Below, piece by piece: positions 1 to 5,736 of a stretch of 5,739 bases of DNA. A program made the position numbers and the translations under genes. The first letter of the stretch is position 1. Each line of letters opens with the position of its first letter. This stretch comes from Tidjanibacter sp. (GTDB lineage: Bacteria; Bacteroidota; Bacteroidia; Bacteroidales; Rikenellaceae), in assembly GCA_017379955.1 (NCBI GenBank), contig JAFNVE010000056.1:1-5739 (forward strand). Reading direction: 5' to 3'. A model generated the notes under the pieces. It was not told the DNA's origin and ran no database searches. It saw nothing but the letters and a program-made list of their open reading frames with translations.

Positions 1-276
1 GATGACGGAAACACCGCCTGCCTTGATCAGAGTTTCAAAGCCCTCTTTCAGGTAAATGTCCTCGCCGGTACAGACGGGGATGCAGGTGCTGTTTCTCAGG
101 CGTACATACTGATCGGTGTACATCCAGGGCACCATATCCTCGATCCAGGCGATGTTGTACGGCTCAATGCGCCGGGCAAACCGGATGCAGTCCTCCACGC
201 ACACATGACCGAAACATTTGAGCAGCTCCTCATCGCCCATCGGCGAGCGATACCCTTGTTCCAAATTTTTGTTCAT
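1..276 (-). CDS. Partial enolase-superfamily enzyme (mandelate racemase/muconate lactonizing type), N-terminally truncated
   Basis: This 92-codon open frame starts at ATG 276 and leaves the window without a stop. An in-frame TAG lies four codons upstream, so the frame cannot extend. Residues 22-92 (starting FGHVCVEDC) match the barrel domain of mandelate racemase-like sugar-acid dehydratases and cycloisomerases. Two of the three usual Mg2+ ligands are visible: Glu46 in IED and Glu72 in TGED. The frame ends at VSVI, just where the family's catalytic His normally follows. The capping domain and first barrel strands, roughly 200 residues in intact members, are absent. The first ligand, normally Asp in a D-H-F-G-H motif, is replaced by Lys-Cys-FGH. 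Residues 1-20 are not family sequence as far as I recognise. Pro CCG and Arg CGG codons occur here but are rare or absent in the M16 protease gene. It is probably a non-functional remnant, a horizontally acquired hybrid, or an assembly chimera. The family call is firm; the gene's status is open. Confidence 0.62.
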   Translation of the reverse strand, partial: MNKNLEQGYRSPMGDEELLKCFGHVCVEDCIRFARRIEPYNIAWIEDMVPWMYTDQYVRLRNSTCIPVCTGEDIYLKEGFETLIKAGGVSVI

Positions 277-295
277 TTTATATGTCTACTTTATC

Positions 296-421
296 AGAAA
301 GGTATTCTGGCTTAGGAAATTTTGGGCTTCGCGCAAGTGAGGCAAAGCGGAGTTTACATAAAGTAAATGAGCATTTGACTCACAAGAGAAGTGCAAAATT
401 TACAAGCCAGATATCTTTTTT
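296..421. repeat. Large imperfect inverted repeat (about 60-bp arms) in the DUF4301 3' region
   Basis: The left arm (296-357) and the reverse complement of the right arm (363-421) align along their whole length with a few mismatches and one-base gaps, around a 5-base centre ATAAA. Shared blocks from outside inward are TCTGGCTT, AAATTTTG, CTTC, GTGAG, CAAA and TTTAC. The right arm overlaps the DUF4301 stop codon (420-422). In the minus-strand transcript the 3' UTR would therefore fold into one long hairpin immediately after translation ends. It could be a terminator or mRNA-stabilising structure, or a decayed MITE/REP-like element. It lacks the short GC stem plus U-tract of a classical terminator. 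The repeat itself is visible in the sequence; its role is not established. Confidence 0.72.
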
Positions 422-1853
422 ACTGGTGCTCGGGGCGAAGAAGGTCTTGTACTACCTTCACGGGCGAGAAGGTAGTAATCGGCACCTCCACAAACAGGGT
501 GTTCCAATTAGCCATCGCGCCGTTCCACAGACCGGGCAACTCCTGAGCACGCAACTCGCGGCCGTCTGCCGACTTGGAGGAGATAAAACCTGTCTTGGGG
601 TCGGTATATTTCATCAGGTCGTACTTGCTACCGTCATATCGGCTCACTGCGCATACCAAATCCACGGGGTTGAAGTGGGTTGCGCTCTTCATCAGGTGCA
701 TATCCTCGGCAGCAATCTGGCTCGACTCGGCAATCTGCAACTGCTCGCGGCCCTCCTCGTCGCGTACCCAGAAGGGACCACCACCAGGCTCGCCCTCGTT
801 CTTCACCATACCGCACACACGCATAGGACGGTCGAGAGAGCTGATAATCAACTCGCGCGACGCACCCTCGGGCAGAGCGCAGCACAACTCATTGCGCAGG
901 AAGTCGGCAGCCTCAGCCTCCTTATCCTCGCCACGCTCAAAGGCGCGCAAGAGCTCGAAAGCCTTGTCCTGCAAGCGGAGCAACTCACCAGCCAACACCT
1001 TCTTATAGGTCACCGTGTCGGCCTTGCGCGAGTCGGTAGTCACATTGTCGATATTCTTAACAAAAATCACATCTGCGTCCAGCGCGTTCAGGTTGGCCAG
1101 CAGTGCGCCGTGACCTGCGGGGCGGAAGAGCAACTTACCCTCGGCAGTGCGGAAGGGGGTGTTGTCGGGATTCACAGCGATAGTATCGGTTGCGGGGCTC
1201 TGCTGCGAGAAGGAGATATCGAACTTCTTGCCGAACTTCTCCTCATAGAAGCCCTGACGCTCAGCCAGAAGTGCCTCAAAGCCAGCCTGATGCTCGGGCG
1301 AAACGGTAAAGTGGATAGTTGCCTGGTCGCCATTGCAAGCGTAGAGCGCAGCCTCCACAAGGTGCTCCTCGACGGGCTTGCGTGCGCCATCGGGGTAGGC
1401 GTGGAAGGTAACCAGACCCTTAGGCTTTTTGCCGTAGCCCAGGCCGTCGATGATGATATTCTTCACCACCTCCTTATCCTCGCTCTCGGCACCAACATAG
1501 TTGCAGAGCTCGGGATAGAAGGCAAATTTTTCCACATTGTCAATCAACTTATCAATGCCGGCTGTGCGTTTGTCGTCGTTCACATACTCAAAAAGCTCCT
1601 TGAACATACGGGTAGCAGCACCCGATGCGGGGACAAACTTGATGGTCTTCAATTCCGCAGCCTTGCTGTCATAGTAGTTCTGAGCAGCCTCCTTCTCGCT
1701 CTCGCTGAGCTGGCGAACACCGTCGCCACCCGATGCCGCGCGTACCACGGCAAGCGAGGGGAAGCCTGTACGGAAATTCTCAATCTGCTGATTTACAGCC
1801 TCGACGCTCAATCCACGAGCCTCAATCTGAGCAATGTCTTGTTCGTTAAACAT
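420..1853 (-). CDS. DUF4301 family protein
   Basis: This encodes a 477-aa soluble protein with no signal peptide or membrane segment, so it is probably cytoplasmic. It matches the Bacteroidetes DUF4301 family, whose function is uncharacterised as far as I know, and its length is normal for that family. I chose ATG 1853 (MFNEQDIAQIEARG). The frame is open up to 1970, but the added 39 residues are Asn/Lys-rich leader-like sequence and the best promoter boxes lie inside that stretch. Conserved-looking blocks are VPASGAATRMFKEL (74-87), HAYPDGARKPVEEHL (around 151-165), HFTVSPEH (181-188), FRPAGHGALLANLN (243-256), VIFVKNIDNV (262-271) and GMVKNEGEPGGGPFWV (348-363). The PAGHGALL...DN pattern and the early SGAATRM loop recall GT-A-fold UDP-sugar pyrophosphorylases, suggesting a nucleotidyltransferase. 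That is inference. The gene is divergent from the DUF456/M16 pair and ends inside the palindrome at 296-421. Confidence 0.9.
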   Translation of the reverse strand: MFNEQDIAQIEARGLSVEAVNQQIENFRTGFPSLAVVRAASGGDGVRQLSESEKEAAQNYYDSKAAELKTIKFVPASGAATRMFKELFEYVNDDKRTAGIDKLIDNVEKFAFYPELCNYVGAESEDKEVVKNIIIDGLGYGKKPKGLVTFHAYPDGARKPVEEHLVEAALYACNGDQATIHFTVSPEHQAGFEALLAERQGFYEEKFGKKFDISFSQQSPATDTIAVNPDNTPFRTAEGKLLFRPAGHGALLANLNALDADVIFVKNIDNVTTDSRKADTVTYKKVLAGELLRLQDKAFELLRAFERGEDKEAEAADFLRNELCCALPEGASRELIISSLDRPMRVCGMVKNEGEPGGGPFWVRDEEGREQLQIAESSQIAAEDMHLMKSATHFNPVDLVCAVSRYDGSKYDLMKYTDPKTGFISSKSADGRELRAQELPGLWNGAMANWNTLFVEVPITTFSPVKVVQDLLRPEHQ

Positions 1854-1863
1854 TTTTGTACAA

Positions 1864-1889
1864 TTTAGGTTTAGGTTCTTATTTAGGTT
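1864..1889. repeat. Three copies of TTTAGGTT in the DUF4301 leader
   Basis: TTTAGGTT occurs at 1864-1871, 1870-1877 and 1882-1889, the first two overlapping by two bases. On the transcribed minus strand these read AACCTAAA and lie about 10-35 bases before the DUF4301 start codon, inside the predicted 5' UTR. A related TTAGGTTA sits at 2095-2102 beside the DUF456 start, in the opposite sense relative to its gene. These may be leader or operator repeats, or simply low-complexity AT-rich leader. Confidence 0.5.
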
Positions 1890-1924
1890 ATTTTGTTGAT
1901 TCTCTTTATGCGATAATAATCTCT

Positions 1925-1958
1925 CAAAGTTAATATTTTTTTCTCGATTAGTAGCAAA
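1925..1958 (-). promoter_or_regulatory. Predicted Bacteroidetes promoter for the DUF4301 gene
   Basis: On the minus strand, TAACTTTG (1932 to 1925) fits the Bacteroidetes -7 consensus TAnnTTTG. TTTG (1958 to 1955) serves as a -33 element with a 22-base spacer, close to the usual 19-21. Transcription would begin near 1918, leaving a leader of about 65 bases before ATG 1853. A second -7-like box, TAAGTTTG (1962 to 1955), overlaps the -33 element but lacks a well-placed -33 of its own. Either placement leaves the upstream ATG at 1970 outside the transcript. Confidence 0.6.
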
Positions 1959-2061
1959 CTTATTTACCACAATCTTCTCCCTCTGTCGTTAAAATCCGCA
2001 CAAGGGCAGAAAAAAATGTTAAAAAAGAGCCTTAATGTATATAGTACTAAGGTGATTGTGT

Positions 2062-2069
2062 TATCTTTG
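2062..2069 (+). promoter_or_regulatory. Predicted -7 promoter box for the DUF456-M16 pair
   Basis: TATCTTTG matches the Bacteroidetes -7 consensus TAnnTTTG and lies 32 bases before the DUF456 start codon, predicting a short leader of about 25 bases. I see no convincing TTTG about 20 bases further upstream, so the -33 half is weak or absent. The box is divergent from the DUF4301 promoter roughly 100 bases away. Confidence 0.55.
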
Positions 2070-2101
2070 CGAGAAAAGCAGGATACTTAATTAGTTAGGT
2101 T

Positions 2102-2575
2102 ATGATTACATTTTTGGAGATATTAGCACTTCTATTTATTGTGGTCGGGGTGTTAGGTAGTATTCTGCCCGCACTGCCCGGCCCTCCCATCTGTTATGTT
2201 GGTATGCTTCTGGTCCATTGGTCGACCGGTGCTTTCGACACCAACACACTGCTTATGTGGGCAGTTATCGTGGTGGTAGTCACCATCTTAGACAACCTCC
2301 TTCCCATCTGGTTTACCAAGAAGTTCGGTGGCTCAAAGCGTGCTGCGTGGGGCGCAACAATCGGCGTACTCGTAGGACTCTTCCTCGGCCCTGTGGGCGT
2401 ACTGTTCGGCCCCTTCTGTGGTGCGCTTATCGGCGAACTCAGCCTCGATAGCAAGGATAGCACCCGTGCCTTCCGCGCTGCCTTCGGCTCCTTTGCCGCA
2501 TTTATCTTTGGCGTGGGATTGAAGTTGGCGTGCTGCATCGCCATTGCAGTACCTCTGGTGAAGTCTATCTTCTAA
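2102..2575 (+). CDS. DUF456 family inner-membrane protein
   Basis: This encodes a 157-aa integral membrane protein that fits the DUF456 family in size and pattern; no function is established for the family that I know of. The N-terminal hydrophobic helix (about 4-22) runs into the typical LPALPGPP segment (22-29), followed by a second hydrophobic stretch to about 40. A third helix spans about 50-71. A glycine-zipper segment at 84-111 has Gly roughly every four residues (84, 88, 92, 96, 99, 103, 107, 111) and probably forms tightly packed membrane helices. The last hydrophobic region covers about 126-156. A short charged loop, SLDSKDSTRAFR (114-125), separates the last two. ATG 2102 is the first start after the promoter box at 2062-2069, and I see no strong Shine-Dalgarno. 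The M16 gene begins 28 bases after its stop, so co-transcription is likely. Confidence 0.88.
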   Translation: MITFLEILALLFIVVGVLGSILPALPGPPICYVGMLLVHWSTGAFDTNTLLMWAVIVVVVTILDNLLPIWFTKKFGGSKRAAWGATIGVLVGLFLGPVGVLFGPFCGALIGELSLDSKDSTRAFRAAFGSFAAFIFGVGLKLACCIAIAVPLVKSIF

Positions 2576-2603
2576 CGCACAATCACTTAAACGTAATAAG
2601 ACT

Positions 2604-5513
2604 ATGAAGAACAAAATGTTTGCTTTGCTGGCACTGCTCTGCGGAGTTATGTTGTCGGCTTGTGGGAGCAACTACTCCTACGAGAGCGTAAAGGGCGACC
2701 CCACAGGTGCGCGCATCTACACGCTCGATAACGGTTTGAAGGTCTACATGGCACCCAACAGCGAGGAGCCCCGTATCCAGACCTACATCGCGGTAAAGGT
2801 TGGTGGTAAGAACGACCCCAGCGAGACTACCGGTATGGCTCACTACTTCGAGCACCTTATGTTCAAGGGTACTCATCAGTTCGGTACCTCCGACTACGAG
2901 GCTGAGAAACCCCTCCTTGACGAGATTGAGCGTCTGTTCGAGGTGTATCGCAAGACCGAGGACGAGGCTGAGCGCAAGGCTATCTACAAGGTCATCGACT
3001 CGATTAGTTACGAGGCAAGTAAAATCGCCATCCCCAACGAGTACGACAAACTGATGGCTGCTATCGGCTCGGACGGCACCAACGCCTACACCGGCTACGA
3101 CCAGACCGTATATGTTGAGAACATCCCCTCGAACCAGGTGGAGAATTGGGCACGCATCCAGGGCGACCGTTTCAAGAACGCTACCGTGCGTGGCTTCCAC
3201 ACCGAGCTCGAGACTATCTACGAGGAGAAGAATATGTCGCTCACCCAGGATAGCCGCAAGGTATCCGAGGCGATGCTCCGCAGCCTCTTCCCCAACCACC
3301 CCTACGGTCAGCAGACCATCCTCGGTAGTCAGGAGCACCTCAAAAATCCCTCGATTACCAACGTGAAGGCCTACCACGCAAATTGGTATGTGCCCAACAA
3401 TATGGCTGTCTGCGTATCGGGTGACTTCGACCCCGAGGTGATGATTGAGACCATCGACCGCTACTTCGGCGATATGGTACCCAACCCCAACCTGAAATAT
3501 CTCGACGTACCCGAGTTGGAGCCCTTGAAGGAGGTTGTTCGCACCGACATCTACGGTCTTGACGCTGAGAACGTACTCTTGGCTTGGCGCTTGGGTGGCT
3601 ACACCAGCGAGGATGCACTCATCGGCGATATCGCATCGGGCATCATCAACAACGGCTATGCAGGTCTTATCGACCTCAACATCAACCAGCAGCAGAAGGC
3701 CCTCTCGGCATCGGGTGGCACCGAGTTCCTCGCAGACTACGGTATCTTCGAGCTGGCAGGTCGCCCCAAGACAGGTCAGACCCTGGAGGAGGTAGCAGAG
3801 TTGCTCCTCGCCGAGCTTGACAAGCTCCGCAAGGGCGAGTGGGACGAGAGCCTCATCGAGGCAACAGTAAACCAGGCGAAGATTCGTCAGGAGCGTTACC
3901 TCGACAGCAACGACGGTCGTGCAGACCAGTTCGTGACCTCGTTCATCAACGGCAGCACCTGGGAGGATGAGGTGAACTACATCGAGCGCCTCTCGAAAAT
4001 CACCAAGGAGGATGTTATCGCGTGGGCAAACGAGAAACTCGGCGACAACTCCTACGCTATCGTCTACAAGCGTCGTGGCGTGGATGAGGGCGAGCTCAAA
4101 ATCGCGAAGCCCGCAATCACCCCCATCGCTACCAACCGTGACGCAGTGAGCCCCTTCCTCGCAGAGATTCAGAACACTCCCGTAAAGGAGATTGAGCCTG
4201 TGTTCATCGACTTCGAGAAGGACCTCTCGCGCTTCAACATCAAGAACGACATCGAGGTACTCTACAAGGAGAACACCTCGACCGACCTCTTCGAGCTCAG
4301 CTTCGTATTCGAGACCGGCTCGTTCCACGATCCTCTGTTCAGCACCGCAGTAAGCTACTTCGACTACACCGGCACCACCGACCAGACTCCCGAGCAGCTC
4401 GCAGCAGAGCTCTACCGTCTGGCGTGCAACGTGCGTGTATCGGTAGGTGGCAACCGCACCCGCGTGAACATCAGTGGCTTGCAGGAGAATATGGTGGAGG
4501 CTATCCGCTTTGCTGAGAATTGGCTCGCAAACTGCGTAGGCGACGAGGCAGTATTGGAGGGTCTGAAAGCTGACCGTATGCGCTCGCGCGCAAATGCTAA
4601 GCTCGGCCAGAGCCAGAACCAGAGCGCACTCCAGAACTATGTGGCATTTGGTCCCGAGTATATCCGTCTGACCACCCTCACCGACGCACAGCTGATGGGC
4701 GCAAAGAGCGACGAGCTGCTCGCAAAGGTGAAGAACCTGATGAACTACAAGCACCGCATCGTATACTACGGTCCCGCATCGGAGAAAGAGGTGGCAGCAC
4801 TCCTCAACGAACACCACAACACACCCGCACAGCTGCTCGACACACCCGCACGCGTGGAGGTACCCTTTGCACCTACCCCCACAAACAAGGTGTTCCTCGC
4901 ACAGTATGACGCTGCACAGATTCGCTATATGCAGATCTCAAACCGTGGCGAGAAGTTCGACCCCGCAAATGATGCAGAACTCGCAATCTACAACGAGTAC
5001 TTCGGTGGCGGTATGAACGCTATCGTATTCCAGGAGATGCGTGAGGCACGCGGCTTGGCATATTCGTCGTCGGCACGCCTGGTGAACCCCCAGGAGAAGT
5101 ATGACACATACACCTTCCAGGCAACCATCGCTACTCAGAACGACAAGATGACAGACGCAATCGAGGCATTCGACGAGATTATCAACGAGATGCCCGAGAG
5201 CGAGGCAGCATTCAACGTGGCAAAGAGCTCGCTCATCAGCCGTCTGCGCACAACACGCACCATCAAGAGCAGCGTGCTCTGGGCATACATCACCGCACAA
5301 GACCAGGGCGTAGACTACGACCGCAACCGCAACATCTACGAGGGCGTGCAGTCGGCAACACTCGAGTCGGTAAAAGCAACCCAGCAGAAATGGGTCAAAG
5401 ACCGCCCATACCACTACGCAATCCTCGGCGACATCAAAGCACTCGATATGAAGAAGCTGGAGTCGCTCGGTGAGGTAACCATCCTGACCCAGGAGGAGAT
5501 TTTCGGTTACTAG
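2604..5513 (+). CDS. M16 family (pitrilysin/insulinase-like) zinc metalloprotease, lipoprotein
   Basis: This encodes a 969-aa peptidase expected to degrade peptides in the periplasm or at the outer membrane. The N-terminus is a lipoprotein signal with lipobox LSAC and Cys20 as the predicted lipidation site. The inverted zinc motif HYFEH lies at 80-84: His80 and His84 bind zinc and Glu83 is the catalytic base. By analogy with IDE (E182/E189), Glu208 in YEEKN is the third ligand and Glu201 its second-shell partner. About 47 extra, mostly helical, charged residues (around 98-150) lie between HxxEH and the distal Glu compared with pitrilysin. The C-terminal half (about 530-965) is a second, inactive M16 unit. 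It carries MREARGLAY (812-820), where Arg813 and Tyr820 match the substrate-binding Arg/Tyr pair of IDE. Both halves sit in one chain, as in pitrilysin. The gene follows DUF456 by 28 bases and ends in tandem TAG TAG stops before a terminator. The natural substrate is unknown. Confidence 0.95.
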   Translation: MKNKMFALLALLCGVMLSACGSNYSYESVKGDPTGARIYTLDNGLKVYMAPNSEEPRIQTYIAVKVGGKNDPSETTGMAHYFEHLMFKGTHQFGTSDYEAEKPLLDEIERLFEVYRKTEDEAERKAIYKVIDSISYEASKIAIPNEYDKLMAAIGSDGTNAYTGYDQTVYVENIPSNQVENWARIQGDRFKNATVRGFHTELETIYEEKNMSLTQDSRKVSEAMLRSLFPNHPYGQQTILGSQEHLKNPSITNVKAYHANWYVPNNMAVCVSGDFDPEVMIETIDRYFGDMVPNPNLKYLDVPELEPLKEVVRTDIYGLDAENVLLAWRLGGYTSEDALIGDIASGIINNGYAGLIDLNINQQQKALSASGGTEFLADYGIFELAGRPKTGQTLEEVAELLLAELDKLRKGEWDESLIEATVNQAKIRQERYLDSNDGRADQFVTSFINGSTWEDEVNYIERLSKITKEDVIAWANEKLGDNSYAIVYKRRGVDEGELKIAKPAITPIATNRDAVSPFLAEIQNTPVKEIEPVFIDFEKDLSRFNIKNDIEVLYKENTSTDLFELSFVFETGSFHDPLFSTAVSYFDYTGTTDQTPEQLAAELYRLACNVRVSVGGNRTRVNISGLQENMVEAIRFAENWLANCVGDEAVLEGLKADRMRSRANAKLGQSQNQSALQNYVAFGPEYIRLTTLTDAQLMGAKSDELLAKVKNLMNYKHRIVYYGPASEKEVAALLNEHHNTPAQLLDTPARVEVPFAPTPTNKVFLAQYDAAQIRYMQISNRGEKFDPANDAELAIYNEYFGGGMNAIVFQEMREARGLAYSSSARLVNPQEKYDTYTFQATIATQNDKMTDAIEAFDEIINEMPESEAAFNVAKSSLISRLRTTRTIKSSVLWAYITAQDQGVDYDRNRNIYEGVQSATLESVKATQQKWVKDRPYHYAILGDIKALDMKKLESLGEVTILTQEEIFGY

Positions 5514-5521
5514 TAGTTTTG

Positions 5522-5565
5522 AGTTTTTCTCCGCTTTTTGTAAAAAGCGGAACCAAAAACTTTTG
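5522..5565 (+). terminator. Rho-independent terminator after the M16 gene
   Basis: CCGCTTTTT (5531-5539) pairs perfectly with AAAAAGCGG (5542-5550). An outer arm, AGTTTTT (5522-5528) with AAAAACT (5555-5561), extends the hairpin across a small internal loop, and a short T-run (5561-5564) follows. It starts nine bases after the protease stop codon, where the end of the DUF456-M16 transcript is expected. Confidence 0.75.
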
Positions 5566-5590
5566 TACTATTAGTTTGCGGTTTTAGGAA

Positions 5591-5598
5591 TAACTTTG
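5591..5598 (+). promoter_or_regulatory. Predicted -7 promoter box (TAACTTTG) downstream of the M16 terminator
   Basis: TAACTTTG is an excellent match to the Bacteroidetes -7 consensus TAnnTTTG. Possible -33 TTTG elements lie at 5575-5578 (spacer 12) and 5562-5565 (spacer 25); neither spacing is ideal. Transcription would start near 5605, just before the hairpin at 5613-5666. Because a terminator sits upstream, this box would begin a new transcription unit. Confidence 0.5.
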
Positions 5599-5612
5599 CA
5601 GTTATTACGACA

Positions 5613-5666
5613 AAAAAGAGATATGGAGTTTGTTCAAGTAAACTTGACAACTCCATATCTCTTTTT
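5613..5666. terminator. Long AT-rich hairpin with A-tract and T-tract ends; bidirectional terminator or hairpin RNA
   Basis: An 18-base arm (5613-5630, AAAAAGAGATATGGAGTT) is perfectly complementary to 5649-5666. Pairing continues inward, with single-base bulges, through TCAAGT and ACTTGA to a small central loop (around TAAA). Both strands give a stem followed by a U-rich tail, so it could terminate transcripts from either side, including a leftward gene beyond the window. Its position directly after the 5591-5598 promoter box also allows a small RNA that is almost entirely hairpin, or a leader attenuator. The structure is plain; the function is not. Confidence 0.65.
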
Positions 5667-5736
5667 CATCGTACCCTCTACGAGGGTATCCCCTAAACCC
5701 GAGAAACCTAAATTCTACACAAAGAGTCTAATTTAA
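5623..5736 (+). CDS. Possible small ORF, 37 aa, unrecognised
   Basis: ATG 5623 opens a 37-codon frame ending at TAA 5734-5736, giving a peptide that begins MEFVQVNLTTPYLFFIVP and ends FYTKSLI. It lies about 25 bases after the -7 box at 5591-5598, and the purine-rich AAAAAAGAGAT directly before the ATG could act as a weak ribosome site. Residues 8-18 are fairly hydrophobic and the C-terminal part is basic and Pro/Lys-rich. I do not recognise the sequence. Much of its 5' half is dictated by the inverted repeat at 5613-5666, and a start codon buried in a stable stem would be poorly translated. A chance ORF remains the more likely explanation. Confidence 0.2.
   Translation: MEFVQVNLTTPYLFFIVPSTRVSPKPEKPKFYTKSLI
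5671..5689. other. Short perfect hairpin, TACCCTC / GAGGGTA
   Basis: TACCCTC (5672-5678) and GAGGGTA (5682-5688) form a 7-bp stem around the three bases TAC, extendable by one G-T wobble. It follows the long hairpin by five bases and has no T-tract, so it is not an intrinsic terminator. It may belong to the leader of a gene beyond the right edge. Confidence 0.45.

Noticed and set aside
282..1868. A 528-codon open frame on the plus strand opposite DUF4301
   Set aside because: It lies in codon register antisense to DUF4301 and stays open only because the real gene rarely uses TTA, CTA or TCA codons. Its translation has no recognisable domain.
1854..1970. 39 additional N-terminal codons for DUF4301 starting at ATG 1970
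   Set aside because: The added sequence is AT-rich and Asn/Lys-rich, and contains the predicted promoter boxes. MFNEQD at 1853 is the typical family start.
2800..3820. Several 77-87-codon frames on either strand within the M16 gene, and similar short frames inside DUF4301 and DUF456
   Set aside because: They are Arg/Ser/Thr-rich off-frame translations fully inside well-supported genes, with no start signals of their own.
2583..4817. A 744-codon open frame on the minus strand opposite the M16 gene (and another at 4938-5414)
   Set aside because: These are the same in-register antisense effect. The product is a Val/Leu/Cys-rich shadow, whereas the sense strand carries HxxEH and a lipobox. A gap between the two arises from a sense TCA at 4938.
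5511..5522. Tandem stops TAG TAG, then TGA two codons later, as a possible readthrough or recoding site
   Set aside because: The protein reaches its expected family end at IFGY, and a terminator follows at once. This looks like ordinary tandem stops.
5531..5689. CRISPR-like or tRNA-like structure in the hairpin-rich tail
   Set aside because: The three hairpins differ in sequence, there is no regular repeat-spacer spacing, and no cloverleaf or T-loop motif can be found.
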